From Diogma glabrata (Eukaryota > Arthropoda > Insecta > Diptera > Cylindrotomidae), in NCBI GenBank assembly GCA_963693315.1, contig OY856188.1:194442322-194506321 (forward strand): DNA of 64,000 nt. Reading direction: 5' to 3'. Made by a program: the position numbers and the translations under genes. Below the pieces are notes generated by a model. The model made no database searches, was not told where the DNA came from, and was given only the letters and a program-made list of their open reading frames with translations. Numbering within the stretch: position 1 is the first letter of the stretch; each line of letters begins with the position of its first letter. Positions 1-11,365 of the stretch are shown here, in pieces.

Positions 1-103
1 TGTATTGGAAATAGATTTTTTGAATAGGAATTAATTGAAAATTCCCAATGCAGAATTCCGATTAATCCAATTAATTTTTTTCAATTGGTTTCAATTGGAA
101 TGT

Positions 104-247
104 TTAACCAGGGTGTGGTGGTGGCCGATCCATTTCTTCATCCCTTGACACATTTGATGCATCAAATCGTGCTTCGAATTCGGCCGCTCTCTTCTGCCGC
201 ATTATGTAGTATCGACCGTTTTTCTTAACTTTCTTTTTCAGGGCCAT
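104..247 (-). CDS. Short orphan reading frame, 47 codons, unidentified
   Basis: A minus-strand ATG in good context (preceded by AAAA, followed by GG) opens a 47-residue frame that is GC-richer than its flanks. The predicted peptide is basic at the start (KKKVKKNGRYY), charged in the middle and ends in a proline/histidine run (RPPPHPG) before TAA. I do not recognise it. It could be a terminal exon, a fragment of a transposon gene, or chance. No splice sites were checked beyond the window edge. Confidence 0.25.
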   Translation of the reverse strand: MALKKKVKKNGRYYIMRQKRAAEFEARFDASNVSRDEEMDRPPPHPG

Positions 248-1028
<781 letters not shown>

Positions 1029-1112
1029 AACAATACCACATAAATTAGTATGTTGGACATAAGGTGAAAACTTCTTAATATGTATGTTTGCTGTTAATAA
1101 ATATATGTAATA

Positions 1113-1285
1113 CAGTCAAACTTCCTTAAATCGAACTTCTATTATTCGAATTTCTCTATAAATCGTATTAATATTTCGAATTAAAATTTTGAATTTCTTT
1201 ATAAATCGTTTCTATATTTCGAAGTTTCCCTAAATCGAACTAAAATTGATGGCTTTTGGTGGTTCGAATTATGGAAGTTTCACTG
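1113..1285. mobile_element. Pogo/Tigger-like MITE, 173 bp
   Basis: The element starts CAGTCAAACTTCC and ends GGAAGTTTCACTG, an imperfect terminal inverted repeat of about 23 bp. TA flanks it on both sides (1111-1112 and 1286-1287). CAGT ends with a TA target duplication are the signature of the pogo branch of Tc1/mariner. The interior repeats an AAATCG/TTCGAA motif. There is no coding capacity, so it is non-autonomous. Confidence 0.7.
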
Positions 1286-1287
1286 TA

Positions 1288-2061
<774 letters not shown>

Positions 2062-2657
2062 TGACAATGGTGAATGGTCGTCTTATCAACACTTGTTATA
2101 AGTGACAGTGTGAATTTTAAACTAAATTAATCTCTTAAATGATAAATATATAAGTATAACTAAATGTAGTGAAAACATTAATTGTAATAATCAGTTTTAT
2201 ATCTAATATAATAGTTTTAAAGTGTTGGTTTTAATAACTAAACTCTAAGGTAAGATTGCTTTCAAAAATGGAAAGATGTGGGCGACCAAGATGTAATCTT
2301 CCCTAAATGTAAAATTTATTAACTCTGATTTTTACTAGAAAACTAAATAAAGGTGTTATTGTGCTATTCGATTTTGTGTAAAATTTAAACCTACTTAGAG
2401 CTTTAACTAGCGAAATTTAGTTATTATTTCAAATTCAGTTTAAAATTTCATTTGTTGACATAATTTTATGTGATAGATTTATCTCTTTCTATTTATCCAA
2501 ACATTATCCATAAAATCCAATAAGATTTTTGAACGATATCAACGAGCAGGGTTAATTGTTTTTTTTAAATTAATTCTTGTGTTTCAAGAAAAATTCAAAA
2601 CATTCTTGCGTTAATTATATTATATAAAATAATGTTTTATAAAATTTAAATAAATAC
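2062..2657. other. AT-rich intergenic DNA, nothing seen
   Basis: No frame, repeat boundary or RNA gene could be supported. It ends at the ATAC that was duplicated by insertion of the neighbouring Gypsy element. Confidence 0.5.
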
Positions 2658-3381
2658 TGTTACGATTGCAGAAAAATCTAGACGATTACAGAAAGATCTA
2701 AACGATTACGGTCACTTCCAGGAAAATAAAATCAACAAAACACAACAGAAAGTGAATGAAATAGTGTTGTTGTTGTTGTACATGTTCTTAGAATTAAGGT
2801 CTATTTGTTTTATGATTTTATAAATCAAATCAACGTAACGTAAAATAATCGAATATTCTAATATTTTCTCAAGGTTTCTAAAAAGTTACCTAGAAATTTC
2901 TAGAGATTAAGCAGAAGGTATATAAGGAAATTGTTTCTTGTAGTTTTTAATTAGTTTTATTTTATTTTACCTGCGACAGTAAAGTGAGATTAAATGTAAA
3001 ATTAGGTTATTTTAAACCTGCGATTGTGAAGTTAAAAATTATAAAAGTGATCTTTAAATTAGTTTTTGTGTAAAGTTTTTGTAAATAAAGTTAGAAGTGT
3101 TATTAAATAGAAATATTTTGTGTATTATTTTGAACGTTGTGAATTGGAAATTTCTACAATAAACCGTTGGAGTTTCGAAGCTGTTGGAAGAATATTCTAG
3201 TTGGGAATATTGTTTGCTGTATTGTTTTCCTGTTGTTGTGAAACAATTAAGGTGTTGAATACTTAATAAAACCTGGTGTTTGTGCTTACTAATCAGTGAT
3301 CGAACTCAGGAAGAGATTGGGGATTGCGTTTATCGAATTGTGAGTAAGGCCAATTCGAAGGAAGTTTGGAAAAACGTAACA
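2658..3381 (+). repeat. Gypsy-1 5' LTR
   Basis: 724 bp with 7-bp inverted termini TGTTACG/CGTAACA. It carries a CAACAA-rich start and a GTTGTTGTTGTTG run, a TATATAAGG promoter-like motif near 2918, and AATAAA-type motifs downstream. It matches the 3' LTR at every compared base except 3094. Confidence 0.95.
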
Positions 3382-3382
3382 T

Positions 3383-3400
3383 TGGTGACATCGGCGGATT
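3383..3400 (+). promoter_or_regulatory. Putative primer binding site of Gypsy-1
   Basis: TGG occurs 1 nt after the LTR end and begins TGGTGACATCGGCGGATT, the expected position and first triplet of a primer site pairing with a tRNA CCA end. I cannot name the tRNA. It does not look like the tRNA-Lys type. Confidence 0.45.
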
Positions 3401-3415
3401 AGTTAGCTGTTAATA

Positions 3416-4720
3416 ATGGTTTTATTAAGTGATTTGAAGGTTCTTGAGTTAAAGAAAGAACTAGAACAACGTGGATTGGCAACAACCGGCAACAAAACTG
3501 AATTAACGATACGGCTTCGAGAAGCTATGGAAGCTAGTGGAGTAGTTGTGGAAAGTTACCAGTTTGGAGTGATTAGTACAAATGCTGATTCAATAGCAGC
3601 TGATGAGGAGAAAAGTTCTGTTGCGGAAACAACAACCTCATTGCCACCTGCAAATTGTGATTTTACGCAGTTAATGGCTATGATGCAACAGATGAGTTTG
3701 ACCATCAGTCAACAAATGGCTGCAAATAAGGAAGAGATCAGCTGCAACATCAATCAACAATTGGCTGCAAATAAGGAAGAAATCAGCTGCAACATCAATC
3801 AACAAATGGCTGCTACCAAAGAAGAAATAACTACAACATTGGCTGAAAATAAAAATGAGATAAACCAGCAAATAAATGAGTTGCACATTAGCATAAATCA
3901 ACACTTAGACGAGAAGCTTCTACAAATGTCAACGGCATTTGATGTAAAAGTCGAGAAAATTCAAAGCGAAATTGAAGAATTTGAGCGTGACTTGAATAAA
4001 GTTGTAACTAAAGTTGACGATTTTGAGAAGAGGTTGCAGCATGTTGAAACAGCTAAAGTTACTTCACAGGTGGTACAACAGATAGCAAATATAAAATTGA
4101 AACCACCATCGTATGACGGTACCACATCTTTCGGCATCTTCAAGTTCCAGTTCGAGACCGCAGCAGATCAAAATGTTTGGAACGCCGAAAATCGTCTTGC
4201 TGCATTGATAGTTGCACTTAAAGGGGAAGCAGCTGAAGCACTACAGGCAGTACCAGAAAACGATCGCAAAAGTTATGCTGAAGTGATGAATGCGTTGGAA
4301 CGAAAATATGGCAGCGACCACAAAAAGGAGCTATACCGGATCGAGTTAAAGGGTCGCTTGCAACGGAATGGAGAAAGCATTCAGGACTATTCTTCGGCAG
4401 TAGAACGCCTTGTACATTTGGCACACTCGAATACTCCACCGAATTTTATGGAGAAAATGAAGATCGAGGCGTTTACTGATGGTATTCGTGATCCAGAAAC
4501 ACGAAAAGCAGTAATGTTGTCGCCAAAAGCAACATTCGCAGAAACTATTGCTTATGCCTTAACAAATGAAACTGCGCAAGCAATTATTAAACCATCAATT
4601 AAAATACGCCGGGTGGAGTTGGCTGATGAAAACAACTACAAGTCAAGACCACGAGAGAGTGTCAGAAGTGATAGAATACGATGCTGGTTATGTGGCAAGT
4701 TGGGGCATATTGCGAGGTAA
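3416..4720 (+). CDS. gag: Gypsy-1 gag, interrupted by stop in zinc knuckle
   Basis: 434 codons from the first ATG after the primer site. Residues about 5-38 resemble a SAP domain (LKKELEQRGL, then a G-K-T turn). Residues about 75-200 are a glutamine/asparagine-rich coiled coil with near-exact repeats around NKEEISCNINQQ. Residues about 215-385 are a capsid-like region. A CCHC zinc knuckle begins CWLCGKLGH, but TAA at 4718-4720 occupies the residue just before the final cysteine (TGC at 4721). The same frame then stays open to TAA at 4853-4855. Capsid and nucleocapsid would assemble the particle. This copy would make gag lacking the last zinc ligand unless the stop is read through. Confidence 0.9.
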   Translation: MVLLSDLKVLELKKELEQRGLATTGNKTELTIRLREAMEASGVVVESYQFGVISTNADSIAADEEKSSVAETTTSLPPANCDFTQLMAMMQQMSLTISQQMAANKEEISCNINQQLAANKEEISCNINQQMAATKEEITTTLAENKNEINQQINELHISINQHLDEKLLQMSTAFDVKVEKIQSEIEEFERDLNKVVTKVDDFEKRLQHVETAKVTSQVVQQIANIKLKPPSYDGTTSFGIFKFQFETAADQNVWNAENRLAALIVALKGEAAEALQAVPENDRKSYAEVMNALERKYGSDHKKELYRIELKGRLQRNGESIQDYSSAVERLVHLAHSNTPPNFMEKMKIEAFTDGIRDPETRKAVMLSPKATFAETIAYALTNETAQAIIKPSIKIRRVELADENNYKSRPRESVRSDRIRCWLCGKLGHIAR

Positions 4721-4803
4721 TGCAGAGATGTGAGAAGGAAACGAACAAGATCAGCATCGCCTATGCAGCGACGTCCAGCAGAAGAATGGGTGCAGCAAGC
4801 TAG

Positions 4804-7800
4804 GGAAGACGATGGAGCATCGCCGCATCAGTTAAACTACAACGAGTCAGCCTAAAGGGGCGTAGGCTGGCTCCCACAACCGATTGCCCCATAACCTTCA
4901 TCCATGTTTCGAGATTGACAAGAGGAGGTGACAGCCTTACTGTTAGGGCTAATATTGATGGAAAAAGTTGTGTCATCACGTTAGATACGGGAGCAACAAA
5001 TACAATTGTCCGCACTGATATTGTGAAAGGGAAACTAAAACCAGCAGGGAGATACCGGATGCAGACAGCTACTGGCGAAAGTGCAAGTATTAAAGGAAAG
5101 AAAGTGGTCAACTTTGAAATCGGGAATACTCACTTTCAACATGAAGTGGTTGTAGCTGACATTGTGGATGAAGTCATCCTGGGAATGGACTTCATGAGGC
5201 CAAATGGATTCGTTATTGATGCTGGCAAAGGAGTACTCACGTACGGAAATGTTGAGTTGCCACTCCAGTTTATTGGTGAAGATTCAAATTGTGTCCGTCG
5301 AATAATATTGGATCACAGAGAAAAGCTGCCACCCCAATCAGAAACAATCATTTGGGGAAAATTGGAAGGAGGTTCTGGGTCACCCAGGTTGTGGGTTGTG
5401 GAGGCCAACAAAGAAGAACATCAAAATTGTAAAGAAGTCGTTATAGGGAAAACCTTAGTTAGATCGGATGCTGATAACAAAATACCAGTAAGAGTTTTAA
5501 ATCTGTCAGATACCCAGAAAACAATGAAGAAAGGATCAATCATAGGACAATGTGAAGAGGTAGCTAAAATAATAAAGTGCGAGCAGAAAAACATCAATTG
5601 CTCGGTCAACACAAAACAACAAAAGGCAGAAATGGAACAACTTGTGCAGAAATGGACAGAATGGCTTTCAGAAGAGCAGAAGAAAGCAGTACGTCAATTG
5701 TTGGAGCAACACAAGTCTGTATTCTGCAGTTCACCTGAAGGAAATGGCAGAACCAATATGGTGAAACATCGTATTGATACCGGAGCAGAAAAGCCGATAC
5801 GTCAAGCACCAAGGAGATTACCATTGGCTAAAAGAGAGGAAGCTGATAAAATGGTGAGAGATATGAAAGAAGCTGGTGTGATTGAGCCTTCAGACAGTCC
5901 CTGGAGCTCACCTGTGGTGTTAGTTGGCAAGAAAGATGGGAGCTTGAGATTTTGTGTTGACTACAGGAAACTAAACATAGTTACGAAGAAGGATAGCTAC
6001 CCATTGCCTAGGATTGATGATACACTGGATACATTATCGGGCTCAAAATTGTTTTCAACATTGGATCTGCAGAGTGGTTACTGGCAGGTTGAAGTTGCGG
6101 ATGAAGATCGGGAGAAAACAGCGTTCAGTGTAGGGAATGGACTATGGCAATTTAATGTCATGCCATTTGGGTTATGCAACGCGCCCGCAACTTTCGAGAG
6201 ATTAATGGAACGGGTACTAAAAGGCTTGCACTGGAAAACATGCCTTGTATATTTGGATGACATCATCGTCATGGGAAAAGACTTTGATGACCACTTGAGG
6301 AACTTGGCGGAGGTATTGGAAAGGTTGCAAGCAGCCGGTTTAAAGTTAAGTCCCAAAAAGTGTTCACTTTTCAAGGAAGAAGTAAAATATTTGGGACACA
6401 AGGTTACGGCAATGGGAATTCATACAGATTCTGACAAGATTGCAGCAGTTATGAACTGGCCAAGACCAAAGAACCTACATGAACTACGAAGCTTCCTTGG
6501 ATTGTGCACATATTACAGACGGTTTGTGCCAGGATTCGCCAACGTTGCCAAAAGTCTGCATGAGTTAACCAGAAAAGATAAGGCATTTGAATGGAATGAA
6601 CCTCAAGATCAAGCATTTGTGGAGCTCCGAAAGAGATTATGTACGGCTCCAATTCTGTCCTATCCTATACCAAATGTTCAGTTTATTTTGGATACTGATG
6701 CCAGTAATGAAGGTATAGGAGGAGTCTTGTCGCAGAATATAGATGGTCAGGAAAAGGTGATAGCTTATTTCTCGAAAATGCTATCCAAGCCGGAGCGGAA
6801 TTATTGTGTAACTCGAAAGGAATTATTGGCTATTGTGGAATCCGTCAAACATTTCCATAAATACTTGTATGGTCAGAAATTTCATCTCAGAACTGACCAT
6901 GGTGCGTTAAGGTGGTTACTCCAGTTCAAAAATCCAGAGGGACAAATAGCACGTTGGATCGAACGGTTGCAGGCGTACGATTTGGACATTGAACATCGAA
7001 AGGGTACTGCACATGGGAACGCTGATGCATTATCGAGACGACCCTGTCAAGTTGAATGCAAGCATTGTAGTCGTCAAGAAAATAAGGAGAACATCATCGA
7101 TGTACGATTACTACAAGTGCTACCTGACGATGAATGGACTGCTGAAGCCATAAGAAAAGATCAATTAGAAGATCCGGATCTTGCACCCATCATCGAGTTC
7201 AAGGAAAAGGGCTGCAAACCAGTATGGGGAGAAATTTCTGATAAAACTCCAACTTTGAAGGCGTACTGGGCGCAATGGGACAGTCTCCAGTTAGAGAATG
7301 GATGCCTAAAGAGAATATGGGAAAGCTCAGATGGCAAGATAAAGCAATCCCTTACAGTGGTACCAAAAGGGAAAATAGAAGCAGTACTGAAGGAGTATCA
7401 CGAAGGAACGAGTGGAGGTCACCTTGGGATCAATAAGACTCTTGCAAAAATACGACAACGGTTTTACTGGTCAGGGACTCGGCAATCAATTGTGGAGTGG
7501 TGTCAAAAATGCGATAAATGTGCGGCGGTGAAAGGACCCGTACGAAGAAGTCATGGAAAAATGAAGCAATACAATGTAGGTGCTCCATTTGAAAGGATCG
7601 CAATGGATGTAGCGGGACCATTTCCAACAACTGATAATCAGAATAAATATGTGCTTGTGATCATGGACTACTTCAGTAAGTGGCCGGAAGTGTGTGCGAT
7701 TCCCAACCAGGAAGCAACCACAATCGCTGAAGCTGTGATAAATAATTGGATTAGCCGCTATGGAGTTCCTATGGAGATCCACACCGATCAGGGACGGAAC

Positions 7801-8373
7801 TTCGAGTCAGCTGTATTCCAGGAAATTTGTCAAATGCTGGGGATTAACAAAACGAGGACGACAGCTTCACATCCACAGTCAGATGGGATGGTTGAGAGAT
7901 TCAATGCTACTTTGGAGGAATTTCTAGCAAAAGTGGTCAGTAAGAATCAACGTAACTGGGATCAACACATTCCTTTATTTTTGATGGCATACAGATCAGC
8001 AGCTCATGACACCACGACCATGACACCAGCTCAAACTATTTTTGGAAGTGATTTAAGACTTCCTGGTGACCTCAAATTTGGAGCGGTACCATCAACATCA
8101 TTGTCTGCGCAAGAATACGTCAACCGAATCAGGAAGAACCTTGAGGATATTCACAATCTTGTTCGGCAGAAGATACAACTGACCAGTGATAAAATGAAAG
8201 CCCGATATGATATACGATCTAATAATAAAGGTTTCGAAGAAGGACAATTAGTATGGCTACACAACCCACAACGAAAACGACGAAACCAAAACCAAAACTG
8301 CAAAACTGCAACGAAAACCAAAACTGCAAGCTGCATGGGAAGGACCTTACAACATTATAACGAAGTTGAATGA
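4804..8373 (+). CDS. pol: Gypsy-1 pol: protease, RT, RNase H, integrase
   Basis: The frame opens after TAG at 4801 and overlaps the extended gag frame by about 50 nt in the -1 frame; coding-like sequence starts well before the first protease residues. Domains in order: aspartic protease with DTGA near 4984; reverse transcriptase with FSTLDL, MPFGLCNAPATF and catalytic YLDD at 6250-6261; RNase H with DTDAS; integrase HHCC finger near 7400-7530; DDE core with MDVAGP, HTDQGRN and VERFN. The frame ends early at 8373 because of a shift near 8270-8330. Expression probably depends on a -1 ribosomal frameshift. Confidence 0.93.
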   Translation, partial: GRRWSIAASVKLQRVSLKGRRLAPTTDCPITFIHVSRLTRGGDSLTVRANIDGKSCVITLDTGATNTIVRTDIVKGKLKPAGRYRMQTATGESASIKGKKVVNFEIGNTHFQHEVVVADIVDEVILGMDFMRPNGFVIDAGKGVLTYGNVELPLQFIGEDSNCVRRIILDHREKLPPQSETIIWGKLEGGSGSPRLWVVEANKEEHQNCKEVVIGKTLVRSDADNKIPVRVLNLSDTQKTMKKGSIIGQCEEVAKIIKCEQKNINCSVNTKQQKAEMEQLVQKWTEWLSEEQKKAVRQLLEQHKSVFCSSPEGNGRTNMVKHRIDTGAEKPIRQAPRRLPLAKREEADKMVRDMKEAGVIEPSDSPWSSPVVLVGKKDGSLRFCVDYRKLNIVTKKDSYPLPRIDDTLDTLSGSKLFSTLDLQSGYWQVEVADEDREKTAFSVGNGLWQFNVMPFGLCNAPATFERLMERVLKGLHWKTCLVYLDDIIVMGKDFDDHLRNLAEVLERLQAAGLKLSPKKCSLFKEEVKYLGHKVTAMGIHTDSDKIAAVMNWPRPKNLHELRSFLGLCTYYRRFVPGFANVAKSLHELTRKDKAFEWNEPQDQAFVELRKRLCTAPILSYPIPNVQFILDTDASNEGIGGVLSQNIDGQEKVIAYFSKMLSKPERNYCVTRKELLAIVESVKHFHKYLYGQKFHLRTDHGALRWLLQFKNPEGQIARWIERLQAYDLDIEHRKGTAHGNADALSRRPCQVECKHCSRQENKENIIDVRLLQVLPDDEWTAEAIRKDQLEDPDLAPIIEFKEKGCKPVWGEISDKTPTLKAYWAQWDSLQLENGCLKRIWESSDGKIKQSLTVVPKGKIEAVLKEYHEGTSGGHLGINKTLAKIRQRFYWSGTRQSIVEWCQKCDKCAAVKGPVRRSHGKMKQYNVGAPFERIAMDVAGPFPTTDNQNKYVLVIMDYFSKWPEVCAIPNQEATTIAEAVINNWISRYGVPMEIHTDQGRNFESAVFQEICQMLGINKTRTTASHPQSDGMVERFNATLEEFLAKVVSKNQRNWDQHIPLFLMAYRSAAHDTTTMTPAQTIFGSDLRLPGDLKFGAVPSTSLSAQEYVNRIRKNLEDIHNLVRQKIQLTSDKMKARYDIRSNNKGFEEGQLVWLHNPQRKRRNQNQNCKTATKTKTASCMGRTLQHYNEVE
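4831..4837 (+). promoter_or_regulatory. Candidate -1 frameshift heptamer GTTAAAC
   Basis: In the gag frame it reads G TTA AAC and lies inside the 4804-4852 overlap of gag and pol, with pol in the -1 frame. GTTAAAC is a known arterivirus slippery heptamer. Position, phase and sequence fit. No downstream pseudoknot was folded. Ribosomes reach it only by passing the stop at 4718. Confidence 0.45.
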
Positions 8374-8485
8374 CGTAGTTTATAGAATTAAGAAAGGCCA
8401 TCGAGGCAAAGCGAAAGTAGTACATTTGGAAAGATTGGCCTTATACAAAGGAGAGCTAGATCCTGTTCGGGACGAACAGACTTAA
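8330..8485 (+). pseudogene. Out-of-frame integrase C-terminus of Gypsy-1 (GPY/F module)
   Basis: In the +1 frame relative to pol, a conserved integrase tail is readable, starting near AAWEGPYNI and ending with TAA at 8483-8485. The GPY/F module normally ends Ty3/Gypsy integrases. Just upstream, 8270-8325 holds short tandem units of ACGAAAAC and AACCAAAACTGCAA, so replication slippage is the likely cause. Pol in this copy therefore loses about 50 residues. Confidence 0.8.
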
Positions 8486-8496
8486 GTGGAGGGTAT
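8485..8496 (+). promoter_or_regulatory. Polypurine tract of Gypsy-1
   Basis: AGTGGAGGG followed by TAT lies directly before the TGTTACG start of the 3' LTR, the expected site of plus-strand priming. Confidence 0.75.
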
Positions 8497-9220
8497 TGTT
8501 ACGATTGCAGAAAAATCTAGACGATTACAGAAAGATCTAAACGATTACGGTCACTTCCAGGAAAATAAAATCAACAAAACACAACAGAAAGTGAATGAAA
8601 TAGTGTTGTTGTTGTTGTACATGTTCTTAGAATTAAGGTCTATTTGTTTTATGATTTTATAAATCAAATCAACGTAACGTAAAATAATCGAATATTCTAA
8701 TATTTTCTCAAGGTTTCTAAAAAGTTACCTAGAAATTTCTAGAGATTAAGCAGAAGGTATATAAGGAAATTGTTTCTTGTAGTTTTTAATTAGTTTTATT
8801 TTATTTTACCTGCGACAGTAAAGTGAGATTAAATGTAAAATTAGGTTATTTTAAACCTGCGATTGTGAAGTTAAAAATTATAAAAGTGATCTTTAAATTA
8901 GTTTTTGTGTAAAGTTTTTGTAAATAAAGTTATAAGTGTTATTAAATAGAAATATTTTGTGTATTATTTTGAACGTTGTGAATTGGAAATTTCTACAATA
9001 AACCGTTGGAGTTTCGAAGCTGTTGGAAGAATATTCTAGTTGGGAATATTGTTTGCTGTATTGTTTTCCTGTTGTTGTGAAACAATTAAGGTGTTGAATA
9101 CTTAATAAAACCTGGTGTTTGTGCTTACTAATCAGTGATCGAACTCAGGAAGAGATTGGGGATTGCGTTTATCGAATTGTGAGTAAGGCCAATTCGAAGG
9201 AAGTTTGGAAAAACGTAACA
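8497..9220 (+). repeat. Gypsy-1 3' LTR
   Basis: 724 bp, identical to the 5' LTR except T at 8933. Followed by target duplication ATAC at 9221-9224. Confidence 0.95.
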
Positions 9221-9684
9221 ATACATTTCAAATAAAAACATCAAGTGAAAGATAATATTTTTATCCAATTCAATCCCAATACTTTTTATATGAAATTCAC
9301 TCAATTTTCAAAGGGGTTTTTTTGTTTTTTATATATATGTACATAATATAAATGTTTTTAACCATAAATAACCATAAATAATTTTAACCATAAATATAAT
9401 AACATGAATTCAGATTGGAGAGTGCAGAGGACTACAATTTAGTCATCATCCTATTATACTAATAAATTACATGAATAACAGGTTTCTGACTGGAGATTGC
9501 AGGCGAGAAATTTTAGATACGGGATTGCTGATTGGCGATTGCAGATTATATGTATAAGTGATTGTCCTTGTGATTGTCTACTAACAGTAGTAGCTAGATA
9601 CGATTTGCCAGGTGTCTGTAACCGGGTCGTTCACTCCTAACTAACAATTACCTACCTATCCTTACCTATTGTTATATGTAAAAC
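9221..9684. other. Intergenic DNA with short GATTGCAG repeats
   Basis: AT-rich flank of Gypsy-1. Between 9410 and 9550 the word GATTGCAG and variants recur several times. No gene seen. Confidence 0.4.
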
Positions 9685-9760
9685 GACTGTAGGAAGTGGC
9701 CCGGCCGTAATCCGGGAGTCTCGCCTAGTGCTTGGTCCTACAGTCCAATCAATCAATCAA
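9685..9760 (+). repeat. Stem-loop followed by (CAAT)n, probable retroposon 3' end
   Basis: GACTGTAGGA (9685-9694) pairs perfectly with TCCTACAGTC (9736-9745) around a GC-rich loop of about 41 nt. (CAAT)3 follows at once. A stem-loop plus a short tandem tail is the usual 3' end of SINEs and some LINEs. It abuts an antisense LTR relic exactly at 9757-9760, which suggests insertion into it. The 5' boundary was not found. Confidence 0.5.
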
Positions 9761-10110
9761 CAGCTTCAGAAACTCCAACGGTTGATTGTAGAAATTTCCA
9801 GCAACACAGCATCCAAAATATTACACAAATTAATTCTACTTAATAACACTTAAAACTTTTTATATTTACAAAAACTAATTTCAAAATAACTTCTATTTAC
9901 ACGATTCGAACGTTTTGTTTACTATTAATTCTATTCCACTTAAACTATTTCTACTATCGCAATTTAACATTAACACAGTCTAAAATAAACTATATAATTT
10001 TGCAAGATGCATTTTCCTTATACATATACAATTCTACATAATTTCTCACATATTCTAGGAAAAACTAAGAAAGATCCAGAATAGAAATCTACGTAATTAT
10101 TTTCAATATA
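9757..10110 (-). mobile_element. Diverged antisense relic of a Gypsy-1-related LTR
   Basis: Read on the minus strand, this stretch follows the middle and early parts of the Gypsy-1 LTR: a CTCCAACGG block, TTGTAGAAATTTCC, a stretch near AATAACACTT, then a TTCCTTATA block. It has many substitutions and indels, so it is a much older relative. Neither LTR end is recognisable. Confidence 0.6.
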
Positions 10111-10557
10111 TTTTATTTCATGTTGACCCAATTTCTAAGAAACGAATGTTACCTTGACATAAACCTGACAAATTAAAACCAATAAAACTTAAAAACAAAA
10201 CATGTATAAACATTATTAAATGAGCTTACAATCGATTTGATTGTGCGTCTCTAAGTTAAGAGAATCAATAGTTATGAGAAAAAGTAAAATACTTGAACAT
10301 GTGGCATAATTTATCGTCTTATTGAACACGCACAGTTGCAATGTTTTTTATGGTTTGTTGTGGAGCTCCGCAGTCACATTTAGGGAACTCTTAAATGCCC
10401 CACTTGTAGAAAAAGTCGGCACAACGTCCATGATTAATTCTTATTCTGTTTATTGTAGTCCAGGTATGACATAGCACATTACAACCGGGTTGAGTAGTAG
10501 TCGGGTTAATAATAGTAATATATTTTTAATAGTAATATATTTTATAATAGTAATATA

Positions 10558-11365
10558 TTTTTCATTGGAAATGTCTTGACGAGACAAGCTCAAACAAGTG
10601 AAAATTGTCGCGGTCTCATCCCTGGAAAAAGCTGTGAGTGTTTAAAGTTTAGCTAGCTTTTTTGATTCATTTTTACACAAAATTCACTTAATTAAGTAAC
10701 CGTGTTTTTTAATAGAAAGATTAGGTGCTCGTCGCATGGGGGAGGGCGAGGGAGGGGGAGGTGCGGTGGCTATTTTTGATCGAAATTTTGCAAGGTCGCA
10801 GAGTCTTGGCAAATAATGAATAATAATAAAAATGAATAATTATATAACCCTATTCATTAATGTAGAATTGAAAGTATGATCCTTTATAACTTTTGACTCC
10901 CTCATTTCCGCAATTTTTTTTTCATAATTATGATGGAGAGGACCTCACCTAATCTTTCTATTAAAAAACAAGGCTACTTAACTAAGTGAATTTTGAGAAA
11001 AAACGCATCAAAAAAACTAAACTTTAAACACTCACAAGTCACAACTTTTTCCAGGGATGAGACCGCGACAATTTTTCACTTGTTTTGAGCTTTTGCAGAA
11101 TCTTGGCAAATAATTAATATAAAAATGAATATTTATATGGCCCTATTAATTAATGTAGAATTGAAAGTATGATCCTTTATAAATAGCTCGGATCGGTTTG
11201 GGTATATTCGGGTCGGGTAACATATATAAGCCAAAACGGAATGAACCGTTGTATAATTCTTCGTTTCTTAAAATGAAAAACATGAAAACAAAGCTACAAA
11301 CAAAGCTAAATGTTCCAATTTTTTACTGGATTTGAGCTTGTCTCGTAAAGACCTTTCCAATGATA
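10558..11365. mobile_element. Nested foldback element with long inverted repeats
   Basis: Outer arms: ATTGGAAATGTCTTGACGAG near 10565 mirrors CTCGTAAAGACCTTTCCAAT near 11343. Inner arms of about 140 bp (10584-10725 and 10945-11095) share a block with GTCGCGGTCTCATCCCTGG and its complement. An internal 85-bp segment ending GTAGAATTGAAAGTATGATCC occurs twice in direct orientation (from 10806 and 11102). It shares AGAAAGATTAGGT and CTCATTTCCGCAA modules with the foldback at 22585-23283. No coding capacity. Confidence 0.6.

Larger units (their letters stand above)
2658..9220 (+). mobile_element. Full-length Ty3/Gypsy LTR retrotransposon (Gypsy-1), 6563 bp
   Basis: Two 724-bp direct LTRs begin TGTTACG and end CGTAACA. 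They are flanked by a 4-bp target duplication ATAC (2654-2657 and 9221-9224). Pol domain order is protease, reverse transcriptase, RNase H, integrase, which defines Ty3/Gypsy. No envelope frame follows pol. The LTRs differ at one base only (G at 3094, T at 8933), so insertion is very recent. Two lesions are seen: a stop inside the gag zinc knuckle and a frameshift near the end of integrase. I do not assign a clade; the gag begins with a SAP-like domain. Confidence 0.95.

Noticed and set aside
2658..9220. Endogenous retrovirus with envelope
   Set aside because: No third frame follows pol; the polypurine tract comes 11 nt after the integrase tail.
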